Below are positions 1-9,540 of a DNA stretch of 58,854 bases, in pieces. Origin of the DNA: an uncultured Bacteroidales bacterium (GTDB lineage: Bacteria > Bacteroidota > Bacteroidia > Bacteroidales > Bacteroidaceae); assembly GCA_902798425.1 (NCBI GenBank), contig CADBWR010000017.1:1-58854 (forward strand). Reading direction: 5' to 3'. Both the position numbers and the translations under genes were made by a program. The notes under the pieces are model-generated. The model was not told the origin of the DNA. It was given only the letters and a program-made list of their open reading frames with translations, and ran no database searches. Each line of letters starts with the position of its first letter. The stretch's first letter is position 1.

Positions 1-152
1 ACTCTGTCTGCGGTGATAAATTCGTAAAACTGATGTCTTTTATCTCCTTCTATCTTCTTCTATCTCCCTTTAACTACAAAGCAAGCGGAGCTTGCGAAAC
101 TTGAACAACATTATTAATCATTCACAATAAGTATATTTTCCAAAAAAACAAA
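1..152. other. Upstream region of surface-protein array
   Basis: No gene is visible here. Positions about 38-70 hold three imperfect 10-nt units of the type tatctccttc. A small hairpin, GCAAGC-gga-GCTTGC, lies at 81-95. A weak promoter-like box TATATTTT is at 132-139, about 14 nt before the first start codon; it lacks the final G of the usual TAnnTTTG box, so its use is uncertain. Confidence 0.35.
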
Positions 153-1667
153 ATGCTTATGATACAAAAAATATTTTCTATGCTCGTGCTGCTGATGATG
201 GCAGCGACGGGCGCGTGGGCGCAGACGGAAACGCTGCTGACCACAATTACACCAACAGCCAAAGAGCAAGCCAGCTACAGCACGGCGAATGTGGCAACCG
301 TTTCATTCAGTTATACTGCAGATGGGAGCTCAGCATACCTCGCTAACTGGGGATGGTGGGGATACGGTTGGTCGGCCACTGTCAATGCTGCCGAAGGATA
401 TACCATCACCAAATGTATATTCTATGACGACGCCGATCGTAAAGCTACAGACAGCGAAGCTCCCTTTGTAGTAGAAACCACAGATGGGGATAAGACGCCG
501 AGAATAAATGGCACACCCATTGATGGTGGCAATATGTGGAGTAAGGGCATAAAAAAGATTGAGGTCTATGGCTATGTTACGCCTGCCGCCACGGGCTACA
601 GCATCACCCTGGCCGAGGGCACCGAGGATTTCGACAAGTGGACCATCTCGCCCGCCAAGGCTGCCGAGGGTTCTCCCGTCACCGTCACCTACAGCGGCGA
701 GAAGAAGGTGAAGAGCGTCACGGCGGTGAAGAAGGGCGGCGCACCTGACCCGCAGGCCGTTCCCCTGACCATCGAGGCCATCACCCCCGGAATTATTAGC
801 ATTTCGAAACCGAAGGAAGGCATGCAGTACTCGCTGAACGGTGGCGCTAAGACGGCTGCCACCACGTCCATCGACGTAGCCGCAGGCGACAAGGTGCAGT
901 TCTATGGCAACGGCACTAGCATCACCAAATATCAGGGCACCATTATTACCGGCAGTGGCAACGGCTTCACCTGCAAGGTGTATGGCAACATCATGAGTCT
1001 GGTGGACGAAACGGGCTTTGCCACCGCCACGACACTATCGGGGAATTACACTTTCTATAGATTATTCTACGGAAACAGTACGCTGACCGACGCCAGCGGC
1101 CTGCAGCTGCCAGCCACTGAGCTAGCACCGGACTGCTACGATCAGATGTTCATGAACTGCACCGCCCTGACCGCTGCGCCCGCGCTGCCCGCCACGACGC
1201 TGGTCGAGAAATGCTACTATCGGATGTTCTACAACTGCACCGCCCTGACCGCTGCGCCCGAGCTGCCCGCCACTAAGCTAGCAGCGGAATGCTACAATCA
1301 GATGTTCAGGCTCTGCACCAGCCTGACCGCTACGCCCGAGCTGCCCGCCACGACGCTGGTCGAGTACTGCTACTATCAGATGTTCAGCAGCTGCACCGCC
1401 CTGACCACTGCGCCCGTGCTGACCGCCACGACGCTGGTCGATCACTGCTACTACGGCATGTTCGACGGCTGCTCGAAGCTCGCCACCGTTACCTGTCTGG
1501 CTGAGTCGGGCATCAACACGAATAACAACAGCACCACTTCCTGGCTCAATAACGCCGGCGGGCAAGCTCAAGGAACTAAGATCTTCTATGCTGTCAGCTC
1601 GGCTGACTGGCCAACGGGCAACAATGGCATCCCCGCCGGCTGGACGCGCGTGAACGTGGACAACTAA
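153..1667 (+). CDS. Exported BspA-like leucine-rich repeat surface protein
   Basis: Predicted secreted or surface-attached protein of 504 aa. A signal peptide covers residues 1-23 and ends in GAWA|Q. Residues about 35-140 form a module that is repeated almost unchanged in the broken gene at 4927-6131. Residues about 149-195 form an InlB-type repeat (LAEGTEDFDKWTISP) also present in the next gene. Residues about 315-460 are five 26-residue repeats of the form LPATTL..CYYxMFxxCTALTAAP, which match BspA-type leucine-rich repeats of Bacteroidota. Start codon 153 is used by analogy with the next gene; the in-frame ATG at 159 is possible. BspA-like proteins usually act in adhesion or polysaccharide binding, but the ligand here is unknown. 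There is no YDLNGRKL tail, so the mode of surface attachment is unclear. Confidence 0.8.
   Translation: MLMIQKIFSMLVLLMMAATGAWAQTETLLTTITPTAKEQASYSTANVATVSFSYTADGSSAYLANWGWWGYGWSATVNAAEGYTITKCIFYDDADRKATDSEAPFVVETTDGDKTPRINGTPIDGGNMWSKGIKKIEVYGYVTPAATGYSITLAEGTEDFDKWTISPAKAAEGSPVTVTYSGEKKVKSVTAVKKGGAPDPQAVPLTIEAITPGIISISKPKEGMQYSLNGGAKTAATTSIDVAAGDKVQFYGNGTSITKYQGTIITGSGNGFTCKVYGNIMSLVDETGFATATTLSGNYTFYRLFYGNSTLTDASGLQLPATELAPDCYDQMFMNCTALTAAPALPATTLVEKCYYRMFYNCTALTAAPELPATKLAAECYNQMFRLCTSLTATPELPATTLVEYCYYQMFSSCTALTTAPVLTATTLVDHCYYGMFDGCSKLATVTCLAESGINTNNNSTTSWLNNAGGQAQGTKIFYAVSSADWPTGNNGIPAGWTRVNVDN
1097..1490 (+). repeat. Five 78-nt tandem repeats encoding leucine-rich repeat units
   Basis: Each unit is 78 nt (26 codons) and begins near ctgcccgccac; copies start near 1108, 1186, 1264, 1342 and 1420. 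The cores are nearly identical and differ mainly in the codons before CYY and before the second Cys. Such a tract can expand or contract by recombination without shifting the frame. Confidence 0.8.
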
Positions 1668-1735
1668 GCGCACACGGGGACAGGCACCCTGCGACCAAAT
1701 AAAAACGACATTATTATTAAAATATAAAAAACAAA

Positions 1736-2863
1736 ATGCTTATGAAACAAAAAAGATTACTAACAATGTTCGCCCTGCTGCTCGTGGCAGCGACGGGCGC
1801 GTGGGCCACTGACTACACGACGCTCGCAGTGGGCGACGTGATTAAGGTGGGCGACACATTTTCACCTACAGTTGATGGTGCTTTTAATGATTTTGGAGTT
1901 GATATCGGCAAAACCTACACGCTGATGCGTGCCGACATCGACAATGACTACAATGTCACCGAAAAGACTGACGGAGCCTACTATGTTTTCAAGTTTGTCT
2001 CGATTATGTCCCCATACATACATTTCGAGAAGGCTTTCGCAGTCACGGCTATCTCCGACGGACTTGTGGTGACTAAAATTGAAGATATAAAGGGAATGCT
2101 GTCCTACACCCTCACCGTGCATGAGTCCGCCGCCACGACCTACAGCGTCACCCTGGCCGAGGGCACCGAGGATTCCGACAAATGGACCATCTCGCCCGCC
2201 AAGGCTGCCGAGGGTTCTCCCGTCACCGTCACCTACAGCGGCGAGAAGAAGGTGAAGAGCGTCAAGGCCGTGAAGAAGGTGGCGACCATCCCCGTCACCA
2301 GCATCACGCTCAACAAGACCGCGACGGAAATCAAGGTCGGCTCAACCGAAACCCTCAGCGTGACCGCAGTGGCTCCCGACAACGCCACGGACAAAACATA
2401 CACATGGAAGACGAGTGACGCATCGATAGCCACCGTTGACCAAGACGGCAAGGTGACCGCCGTAGCCTTAGGAACTGTCATTATCTATGCCGAGGCTAAC
2501 GACGGTAGCGGTGTTAAGGGCAGCTGCACCGTTACGGTAAGCAAAGTCGTCACCATCAACCTGAGCGATTGGGGGGAAAGGGGTCTTAGTAGTTTCACAA
2601 AAGACGGTGTCACCGTCTCAGCAGACATGATTGACCCTATGTTCGGCGAGCTCGGGGGCACCATAACAATCTCTACCACCCTCGGTATCTTCACAAAGAT
2701 TGTTGTGACGGCCGAAGAATGCTATGCTTCCGGCACGGGCTGGAGCGGTGACAGATCAACAATGACCTGGGCGGGCACTCCTGCCTCCACAGTCTCTTTC
2801 AGAGGCGAATTTGTGGGCTGGGGCAGCAACCCAACCACCATCGTCTGCACCATCGTTCCGTAG
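1736..2863 (+). CDS. Exported protein with InlB-type repeat and BIG2 domain
   Basis: Predicted 375-aa exported protein. The signal peptide is residues 1-24 and ends in TGAWA. Residues about 134-180 copy the LAEGTEDSDKWTISP repeat of the preceding gene, almost identical also at the DNA level (605-730 against 2147-2272). Residues about 183-265 are a bacterial Ig-like group 2 domain, recognised by SITLNKTATEIKVGSTETL and by TYTWKTSDASIATVDQDGKV. The C-terminal 100 residues are not recognised. It begins with the same MLM start as its upstream neighbour and lies 68 nt behind it, which fits tandem duplication. The function is probably surface structural or adhesive; no catalytic motif is visible. 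Confidence 0.75.
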   Translation: MLMKQKRLLTMFALLLVAATGAWATDYTTLAVGDVIKVGDTFSPTVDGAFNDFGVDIGKTYTLMRADIDNDYNVTEKTDGAYYVFKFVSIMSPYIHFEKAFAVTAISDGLVVTKIEDIKGMLSYTLTVHESAATTYSVTLAEGTEDSDKWTISPAKAAEGSPVTVTYSGEKKVKSVKAVKKVATIPVTSITLNKTATEIKVGSTETLSVTAVAPDNATDKTYTWKTSDASIATVDQDGKVTAVALGTVIIYAEANDGSGVKGSCTVTVSKVVTINLSDWGERGLSSFTKDGVTVSADMIDPMFGELGGTITISTTLGIFTKIVVTAEECYASGTGWSGDRSTMTWAGTPASTVSFRGEFVGWGSNPTTIVCTIVP

Positions 2864-3073
2864 AACTGAACGCTCCCCGCTCGATCGGATTTGCAGCGCA
2901 CACGGGGCACCCTGTGACCTCTAGTTAACGATAAAACGACCCTGGAATCAGGGGACTCTGATCCGTCATATCGTCATTGCATCGCAGGGCGAGAAGGGGA
3001 AAAGGTCAACTGATGAAAATCAACAGATGGAAATCAACTGGAATAAACAAATAATAATTAAAACTATCATATT
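2864..3073. other. Intergenic region with 14-nt tandem repeats
   Basis: After the stop a segment gcgcacacggggcaccctg (about 2895) closely repeats the sequence that follows the preceding gene at about 1669, so the duplication unit included intergenic DNA. Positions 3006-3047 are three 14-nt units of the type tcaactgatgaaaa, twice the 7-nt period seen at other gene borders in this window. No clear TAnnTTTG promoter is seen. Confidence 0.5.
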
Positions 3074-4879
3074 ATGAGAAAATTTAAAAAACTAACACTG
3101 ACGCTCGCACTGCTACTCACGGCAGTCGGCGGAGCGTGGGCGCAAAGTTCGCTCAACGTAGTGGAATTAGAGGCACCCGCAGAATGGGATACCGACGATA
3201 GCAATTTGACCCCTGCCGACCTGCCTGGCTTCTATACCTCAACCTTTGATAAGGCCAAGGCATGGACGGGCGCACCCGCAGAAGGCTCGGCTATGCTCAT
3301 CTATGCATTCGAAGGTGACGACGCTCATTATGTTTACTTCGATAAAGGAACACCTGAAGATAAAGATTATAACACCGTCGAGCCTGCCAATCCCACCGAG
3401 TGGTTGCTGACACCCGACAAGACCGGCAAGACGTGGACGCTCGCCAAGATGCCCGCCAGCAACGTCGAGCTGCAGGTGGAGTACGAGCCCACCAAGGTGA
3501 CGATGGCTGCCAACGACAATGCAATGGGTACCGTAGAGGTTGCCAGCGGAAGCAAAGTGGAATGGACGCCTGACACATGGAAGGGCTGGACGGCGAGTAC
3601 CAAGGAACATACCGTAGATGACATCACTATGACCAGCTCCCAGACTGCATATATCAATGAGAGCACTGAGGCTGGTGACTATTTGCATAGTCTTAGCTTC
3701 TTCGTTAAAAAGTGGGATACTACTTCTACCGTTACCTTCAGCACCACAGGCGACCCCTTCAGCCGCATCGAATTCACGATGATTGAAGATTATAGTGATG
3801 ATTGGAACCCTAGCATATTGCCTAATGACAATTGGACCTTCGAGGGCAAGAGCGCCGTATGGGAAGGCGAAGCCACCAAGAGCCTCACGCTCCAGAGCTG
3901 CACCACCTTTGTCAGCAAGATTACATTCTACCAGGGCGGTGCCATTCCCGACGGCGTGACTGTCAACGGCGACGGCACATTCACCGTGGCCAAGACTGCC
4001 ACCGTGACGCTGAAGGCTACACCTGCCGAGGGCTACAAGTTCCTGTACTGGGAGGACGACCAGACCAACACCAACCCCGTTCGCGAAGTCACCATCGAGT
4101 CTGGCATGGCTGACAAGACCTATAAGGCCGTGTTCGCTGAGATTCTTTACAACGTCACCTTCGTAGAGGGTACCAACCTCGACGAGTGGACTGCCACACC
4201 TGACACCGAAGTGAAGAAAGACGCCAAGGTTGACATCAAGTACACCGGCGCGAAGAAAGTCATCGGCGTGAAGGTAGAGAAGAAGCCAGAGCCTCTCATC
4301 GTCAACCCCATAGTGGGACAGGTTATCGGCAGCGACGGCAAGAACTACGACGCTAATGCCACACTGCCCGACGGCGTGAAAGCCGTGGCCATGATAGCCT
4401 ATGTGGGCAATGATGCTGAAACCAGCACCACTTACAATCACGGCCTCGCCTTGGCTCTGGAGAATGTATCTGGCGCAAAGGTTTGGTGTTATCAAACAGA
4501 CGCTACTTGTTTAGGTACTCAATATGATGGTGGTACAAAGATAAATGATCTGTCTGGTATTGCCAATACCGATGCACTTGTAAATAATACAGGTCATACT
4601 CATGAAGCAGCCAGTGCAGCCAGAGGCTATAACAGCGGCATTCATCCCGATGGTACAAGCGCTTGGTTCCTGCCGAGTGCCGGTCAGTGGTATAAGATGG
4701 TTACCGCTGCCGGTGATTATGCAACCCTGAAAACTAACGCGGGCTTGCAGTCGAGCAGCTACTGGTCGTCTACGGAGAGCGGTGCCGACAAAGCGTGGCG
4801 CTTCAGCTTCTCCAACGGCGGCTGGAACAACTCCAGTAAGGTCAGCGCCCTCTATGTTCGCGCCTGCCTCGCATTCTAA
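3074..4879 (+). CDS. Exported surface protein with InlB-type repeats and DUF1566-like C-terminus
   Basis: Predicted 601-aa exported protein. Signal peptide residues 1-23 (LLLTAVGGAWAQ) match those of its neighbours. Residues about 290-350 (PAEGYKFLYWEDD) and about 355-400 (FVEGTNLDEWTATPD) are InlB-type or divergent repeat modules. Residues about 415-601 resemble the DUF1566 / Fibrobacter major paralogous domain, with YWSSTESGADKAWRF and the terminal ALYVRACLAF. That fold occurs in exported lectin-like proteins; binding to carbohydrate or mucin is only an inference. It ends one residue after RACLA, which is typical of the domain, so the protein looks complete. Confidence 0.7.
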   Translation: MRKFKKLTLTLALLLTAVGGAWAQSSLNVVELEAPAEWDTDDSNLTPADLPGFYTSTFDKAKAWTGAPAEGSAMLIYAFEGDDAHYVYFDKGTPEDKDYNTVEPANPTEWLLTPDKTGKTWTLAKMPASNVELQVEYEPTKVTMAANDNAMGTVEVASGSKVEWTPDTWKGWTASTKEHTVDDITMTSSQTAYINESTEAGDYLHSLSFFVKKWDTTSTVTFSTTGDPFSRIEFTMIEDYSDDWNPSILPNDNWTFEGKSAVWEGEATKSLTLQSCTTFVSKITFYQGGAIPDGVTVNGDGTFTVAKTATVTLKATPAEGYKFLYWEDDQTNTNPVREVTIESGMADKTYKAVFAEILYNVTFVEGTNLDEWTATPDTEVKKDAKVDIKYTGAKKVIGVKVEKKPEPLIVNPIVGQVIGSDGKNYDANATLPDGVKAVAMIAYVGNDAETSTTYNHGLALALENVSGAKVWCYQTDATCLGTQYDGGTKINDLSGIANTDALVNNTGHTHEAASAARGYNSGIHPDGTSAWFLPSAGQWYKMVTAAGDYATLKTNAGLQSSSYWSSTESGADKAWRFSFSNGGWNNSSKVSALYVRACLAF

Positions 4880-4926
4880 CCCTCTCGCGCGTATATAATA
4901 TAAAAGGTATAAAACAACATAAAGAT
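4880..4926 (+). repeat. Duplicated intergenic segment, copy 1
   Basis: The string cgcgcgtatataatataaaa with its flanks (about 4881-4916) recurs at about 6138-6173 in front of the next gene. Together with the near-identical signal-peptide coding DNA that follows both copies, it shows that whole gene-plus-spacer units were duplicated. Confidence 0.75.
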
Positions 4927-6131
4927 ATGAACAATATGAGAAATAAAATATTAATGACGCTCGCGCTGCTACTCACGGCAGTCACGGGCGCGTGGGCACA
5001 GGAGGAAACGTACAGCCAAAGAGCAAGCCAGCTACAGTACGGCGAATGTGGCAACCGTTTCATTCAGTTATACTGCATATGGATCCTCAGCATACAAAGA
5101 TGACTGGGGATGGTGGGGATACGGATGGATAGCAACCGTCACCGCTGCCGAAGGATATACCATCACCAAATGTATATTCTATGACGACGCCGATCGTACA
5201 GCTACAGACAGCGAAGCTCCCTTTGTAGTAGAAACCACAGAAGATGATAAGACACCGAGAATAAATGGCACACCCATTGATGGTGGCAATATGTGGAGTA
5301 AGGGCATAAATAAGATTGAGGTCTATGGCTACAAGTCCGAGCCCGCCGAGCCCGCCATCGAAGTGAAGTGGGACCCTGCAACCAAGACCGGCAACTTCAA
5401 GATGCCCGCCTTCGACGTGGAGATTGCTCCCATCTACGCTCCTGTGGCTCAGTGGGCCAAAGTCGAGAATGTAGATCAGCTGCCGACAGCCATTGAGGGC
5501 GTCATCGCCGACACCGACGCTCCCCGTCACCGAGGCCCCCGCACTTGACGCAGCAAACAAATGGAGCGCCGACGTGCCCACCGCCAAGCTCGTCCCTGAC
5601 GGCGGTGTAGACGTCCTGGTATGGTACTACATCAAGGGTGCCGACACCCCCGAGGGCCAGGAGGCCACTGCCGAGAACACCTTCAACGACTCCGAAATCT
5701 GCACTGAACCCATCACGGTCACCGTGCTCAGCAACAAGTTCGACATCCAGTTCAAGGCCGCCAACGCCAACACCATCGAGGCCGGCAAGGCTACCGTGAA
5801 GGTCGGCGACGAGGCTGCCGAGGTGAAGGAAGGCAAACTGACAGGCGTCAAGATGAACTCGAAGGTTACCGTCACCGCCAAGGAAGGCTACAAGTTCCGC
5901 AAGGTCGAGGTGAAGAAGGGCGGTCCCAAGACCATCACTATCGAGGATGTCGTAATCGTCTATGAGGATGGCGACACTTGGGAAAAGATTGTAGACCGCA
6001 ATCCCGGCAAGGTTGAGTGTGACAGTATGTATGTTTTTGTTAAAGGCAGAGTTGTGTTGCTGAATGGGAACCTAGTTTCTAAAACCGATGTCATTGTCCC
6101 CGACGGAACCTATACTTTGGGATTTAGTTAA
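4927..6131 (+). pseudogene. Frame-disrupted exported surface protein (paralogue of the gene at 153)
   Basis: The reading is split over three frames. Frame one starts at 4927 (or 4936) with a normal signal peptide ending GAWAQEET and stops near 5093. Frame two carries the module KEQASYSTANVATVSFSYTA shared with the gene at 153 and runs to 5548. Frame three carries the rest, from about TLPVTEAPALDAANKW to 6131. Comparison with the intact paralogue shows that about 20 nt are missing just after gaaacg near 5011, explaining the first shift; the second lies near 5507-5530 in a run of gac/ccc. Either the gene is dead or the sequence has two errors. Phase variation is less likely because no homopolymer is at either break. 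Confidence 0.75.
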
Positions 6132-6190
6132 CCTCGCCCTCTCTCGCGCGTATATAATATAAAAGGTAAAACATAAAAAGAATACAATAT

Positions 6191-7636
6191 ATGAAAACAA
6201 TATCAAGATATATAATGACGCTCGCGCTGCTACTCACGGCAGCCACGGGCGCATGGGCTCAGGACACGTACAACGTGACCTTCAAGGCCAACGGCAACAC
6301 CAAGACGGTGGAGAACATCACGCTGCCACACACGTTCGGTTGCAGTTTTAATGGTGACCTTGGACGTGGGACTGGCGAACTCGACGTGATAATACAGGAA
6401 CTGTATGGACTTGATGGAGGCACTGGTTCATCTAATATTCCGGAATCCGATAATGCAAGCGTAACTTGTGACGTGGATAATGGAGCTAACCAATACATTA
6501 TCGTCAATGCTCCTTTCAACGGTACTGCTACGGTTACAGGTTATTATTATAATTCAAGCTTCGACGCATTTAACTATTCCCTCGAAATCATCTGTGCCCC
6601 CGCCGAGCCCACCGAGCCCACAGTGACCCTCAACGACGACAAGACCGAGGCATCGTTCGAAATGCCGACCAGCGACGCGACGGTAGACTACGAGCTGGTG
6701 CGCGACATGAGCGTGCAGATGACCGCCACCATGGGCGACGGCACCGACGGCCTGCGCTACCGCGTGAAGAAGAGCGAGCAGAATCCCGGTAAGTACGAAC
6801 CCGCCGACATGAACATACTGCAGGTGCTGACACTCGTAGCCGTGCACGACGGCATCGAGCAGAAAGACCTCACACTGGAAGAGGACTACTTCTGCCGCAT
6901 CTATAAGCTCGACGAGCAGACAAAGCAGCCCGAAGGTGACGGCGTACTACTCTTCGACTTCGACTTCGCACCCGGACTCTACGCCCTCAAGGCCTTCGCC
7001 ACGGACGACAGCAACTACGACGGCGAGACCGCCCTCTCCAACACCTTCAAGCTCTTCGAGGGCTACGAACTGAAGATTGCCGCCGGCGAATTTGCCACCT
7101 ATTATAAGGACGAGGCACTCTACGTAGAGGACGAGGACGCTAAGCTCTACACCATCACCACTGTAGGCAACGAGACAGCCACAGCCACTGAGCTGACCAT
7201 CGCCGCTGCCAACACGCCGCTGCTGGTGAAGAACAACGCCGCAGAGGCGAAGACCATCCTGCTCATACCCACCACCGCAACGGCCGACGACGTGACACCG
7301 TACGAGGGCTTCAAGGGTACCCTGGAGGCAACACAGATTGCAGCCTCTACCGCCACACAGAACAACTACGCCCTGAACGGCAAGGAGTTCGTATGGGTAA
7401 AGGACGCCATAGCAGTAGGCGCTAACCGTGCATGGCTGGAGATTCCTGCTACTACCACAAACAGCCGCGCCCTGACGATTGTCTTCGACGACGTGACTGG
7501 TATGAGTAACAACCTCACCCCAGCCCTCTCCCAAGGCGAGGGAGCCTGGTACGACCTCAACGGCCGCAAGCTGCAGGCTGCTCCGACGAAGAAGGGTGTG
7601 TACATCCTGAACGGAAAGAAGGTCGTCGTAAAGTAG
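6191..7636 (+). CDS. Exported protein with C-terminal sorting-type tail
   Basis: Predicted 481-aa exported protein. Signal peptide residues 1-23 end in TGAWAQ. The central part is rich in Asp, Glu and Thr and contains no domain I can name with certainty. The last 40 residues (YDLNGRKLQAAPTKKGVYI, then NGKKVVVK) have the form of the C-terminal tails of many secreted Bacteroidota proteins, similar to type IX secretion sorting domains. Directly in front of this tail sits the translated palindrome NLTPALSQGEGA, shared with the next gene. The gene is followed by a 7-nt repeat tract and then by a paralogue with the same tail, so they were probably transcribed and duplicated together. Confidence 0.7.
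   Translation: MKTISRYIMTLALLLTAATGAWAQDTYNVTFKANGNTKTVENITLPHTFGCSFNGDLGRGTGELDVIIQELYGLDGGTGSSNIPESDNASVTCDVDNGANQYIIVNAPFNGTATVTGYYYNSSFDAFNYSLEIICAPAEPTEPTVTLNDDKTEASFEMPTSDATVDYELVRDMSVQMTATMGDGTDGLRYRVKKSEQNPGKYEPADMNILQVLTLVAVHDGIEQKDLTLEEDYFCRIYKLDEQTKQPEGDGVLLFDFDFAPGLYALKAFATDDSNYDGETALSNTFKLFEGYELKIAAGEFATYYKDEALYVEDEDAKLYTITTVGNETATATELTIAAANTPLLVKNNAAEAKTILLIPTTATADDVTPYEGFKGTLEATQIAASTATQNNYALNGKEFVWVKDAIAVGANRAWLEIPATTTNSRALTIVFDDVTGMSNNLTPALSQGEGAWYDLNGRKLQAAPTKKGVYILNGKKVVVK
7511..7549 (+). repeat. In-frame GC-rich palindromic element, copy in surface gene 1
   Basis: CCCTC at 7524-7528 pairs with GAGGG at 7538-7542. The element is translated as LTPALSQGEGA between the body of the protein and its YDLNGRKL tail. 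Nearly the same DNA occurs in the next gene and, inverted, in the ComM-like gene at 17183-17219. Confidence 0.75.
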
Positions 7637-7669
7637 TTAAGAGTTAAGAATTAAGAATTAAGAGTTAAG
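7635..7669 (+). repeat. Heptamer tandem repeat (agttaag/aattaag), five units
   Basis: Five perfect-period 7-nt units starting at 7635 fill the whole 38-nt spacer between two surface genes, and overlap the stop codon of the first. The same heptamer family recurs at 41729-41763 and, on the other strand, at 55012-55041. Confidence 0.85.
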
Positions 7670-7674
7670 AAAAT

Positions 7675-9507
7675 ATGAAAAAGAAACTGTTGAGTATGCT
7701 CGCACTGGTCATGACAGTTATGACCGCGAGCGCTATAGACGCTCCGAGCTACAACCTGACCGTGGGCACTAACGACCATGGTAGCGTGAAATTCACCGTG
7801 GGCGGCAACGATGCCACCACCGCTAATGAGGGAGACGTGGTGACCGTGACCATCACACCCGACAAGAACTGGGCAGTAGGCACACCCTCAGGAAAGTGGT
7901 TTGCCGGTACTGTCAATGCGCCACGCCGCACTGCCGACATCGACCTGCTGCAGGACTTTGAGCTGACTCCCGTGGAGGGCAGCGAGAACGTCTTTACCTT
8001 CACCATGAAGCGTGCCAACGTGAAAATCAGCACCACCTACAAGAAGATGCTGACCCACGAGGACATCGGCATCAGCGGTATCAATGACCTGACCTACAAC
8101 GCTCAGGCCCAAACTCCTGCCGTCACCGTGACGGACGGCGAGTACACCCTCGTGCCGGGCACCGACTACTCCATCGAGTACAGTGACAACACGAATGCCG
8201 GCAAGGCTACCGTCACCCTCAAGGGTACGGGCGACAACTACGCCGGCGAGTGGGTGATGAACTTCACCATTCTGCCCGCTAAGCTGACCAGCATGACACT
8301 GGATAAGACGGAGTTCATGTACAACGTCTTCAAACCGCAGCCGCAGACCGCCAACGTGACTGAGGTGAAGGCAGGTGAACTGGTGGTTCCTGCAGAACAG
8401 TATGACGTGGAGGGTAACACGCAGACAGAAGTAGGACCCTACACTGTCACCGTGACGGGTAAGACCAACTTCACCGGCAGCGTGACGGCTGACTTCGAGA
8501 TTAAGGACACGGAGGTTCCCGGCGATGCCGAGAAGACAGAGACTGGCGAAGAGGTAGACGACGTGAAGATGACCATCAGCGTGGTGGATGCCACCCAGCA
8601 GACACTGAGCATCGACAAGATTAACGAGACGACACCCAGCAGCGAGGGTATCACCGTGGAGATTCCTGCCGTCATCAACGGCTGGAGCGTGACAAGCATC
8701 ACCGCTGGCGCTACGGACGGACTGAACAACGTGACCGACATCATCATGCCTAACACCGAGAAGCCTATCCTGGTAGAGGCTGGTGCATTCCCCGGAACGG
8801 CCACTATCCACACCACGCTGGCTCTGCTTGACGACTATGCCCTGATGATTGGACTGAAGAACAACTACGAGGCCACCAAGATAGTCTGCACCGTGACTCC
8901 CGCCAACAAGTACTGGACACTGGGCACGGGCTGCGACGTGATTATCCCCGCAGGCATCGACGTATATACCGTACAGGTGAAGAACACCGCAGAGGTGGCT
9001 ACCGAGATTGTTCCCGAGGACCTGCTGAAGAACGGCAACGAGCGTATCATCAAGGCTAACAACGGCGTACTGCTGCTCGGCGAGGCCGGACAGAGCTACG
9101 ACCTGGTGGCCTACAGCGGACGCATCGCCAGCGGCATGCCCATAGCAACGACTGACAACAAGGACTACGGCCACAAGAACGCCCTAGAGCCCGTCATCGA
9201 GAAGAAGCACTACGAGAGCGGCCACTACTTCGTGCTGCAGGACAATGAGTTCCACGCCATCCTGGCTGAGGGCGACGAGGTGAAGGTTCCTGCCGGCAAG
9301 GCCGTGCTGCACCTGGGCAACGACCAGGCTGGCGCCAATGCTCGTGTGCTGAAGATTGACGCAGAGACCACGGGAATGAGTAAGAACCTCACCCCAGCCC
9401 TCTCCCAAGGCGAGGGAGCCTGGTACGACCTGAACGGCCGCAAGCTGCAGGCTGCTCCGACGAAGAAGGGTGTTTATATCATGAACGGCAAAAAGGTCGT
9501 GAAGTAA
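7675..9507 (+). CDS. Exported repeat protein with C-terminal sorting-type tail
   Basis: Predicted 610-aa exported protein. The signal peptide is about residues 1-20 (MTVMTASA|I). Residues about 20-120 include an InlB-type repeat (NDHGSVKFTVGGNDATTANE). Residues about 125-280 are two copies of a surface module with LTYNAQAQTPAVTV and PGTDYSIEYSDNTNAGKATV, common in large Bacteroidota cell-surface proteins. Residues about 290-400 resemble a degenerate leucine-rich repeat (TSITAGATDGLNNVTDIIMP). The C-terminus repeats that of the preceding gene: translated palindrome, then YDLNGRKLQAAPTKKGVYI. It lies in the same likely operon. A role in adhesion or matrix is inferred; no enzyme motif is seen. 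Confidence 0.7.
   Translation: MKKKLLSMLALVMTVMTASAIDAPSYNLTVGTNDHGSVKFTVGGNDATTANEGDVVTVTITPDKNWAVGTPSGKWFAGTVNAPRRTADIDLLQDFELTPVEGSENVFTFTMKRANVKISTTYKKMLTHEDIGISGINDLTYNAQAQTPAVTVTDGEYTLVPGTDYSIEYSDNTNAGKATVTLKGTGDNYAGEWVMNFTILPAKLTSMTLDKTEFMYNVFKPQPQTANVTEVKAGELVVPAEQYDVEGNTQTEVGPYTVTVTGKTNFTGSVTADFEIKDTEVPGDAEKTETGEEVDDVKMTISVVDATQQTLSIDKINETTPSSEGITVEIPAVINGWSVTSITAGATDGLNNVTDIIMPNTEKPILVEAGAFPGTATIHTTLALLDDYALMIGLKNNYEATKIVCTVTPANKYWTLGTGCDVIIPAGIDVYTVQVKNTAEVATEIVPEDLLKNGNERIIKANNGVLLLGEAGQSYDLVAYSGRIASGMPIATTDNKDYGHKNALEPVIEKKHYESGHYFVLQDNEFHAILAEGDEVKVPAGKAVLHLGNDQAGANARVLKIDAETTGMSKNLTPALSQGEGAWYDLNGRKLQAAPTKKGVYIMNGKKVVK
9385..9423 (+). repeat. In-frame GC-rich palindromic element, copy in surface gene 2
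   Basis: CCCTC at 9398-9402 and GAGGG at 9412-9416 form the palindrome. It encodes the same LTPALSQGEGA as in the gene before, at the same place relative to the tail, so both copies probably descend from one insertion before the gene duplicated. Confidence 0.75.
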
Positions 9508-9540
9508 GGAAGAAAAGATAATAATAAAAGTATAATATCT

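Noticed and set aside
3239-4495. A 418-codon antisense frame in the third surface gene
   Set aside because: Shadow of a GC-biased coding strand; low-complexity protein without motifs, while the plus-strand gene has a signal peptide and domains.
7888-9174. A 428-codon antisense frame in the surface gene at 7675
   Set aside because: Same reason: mirror frame, His/Val-rich, no start signals.
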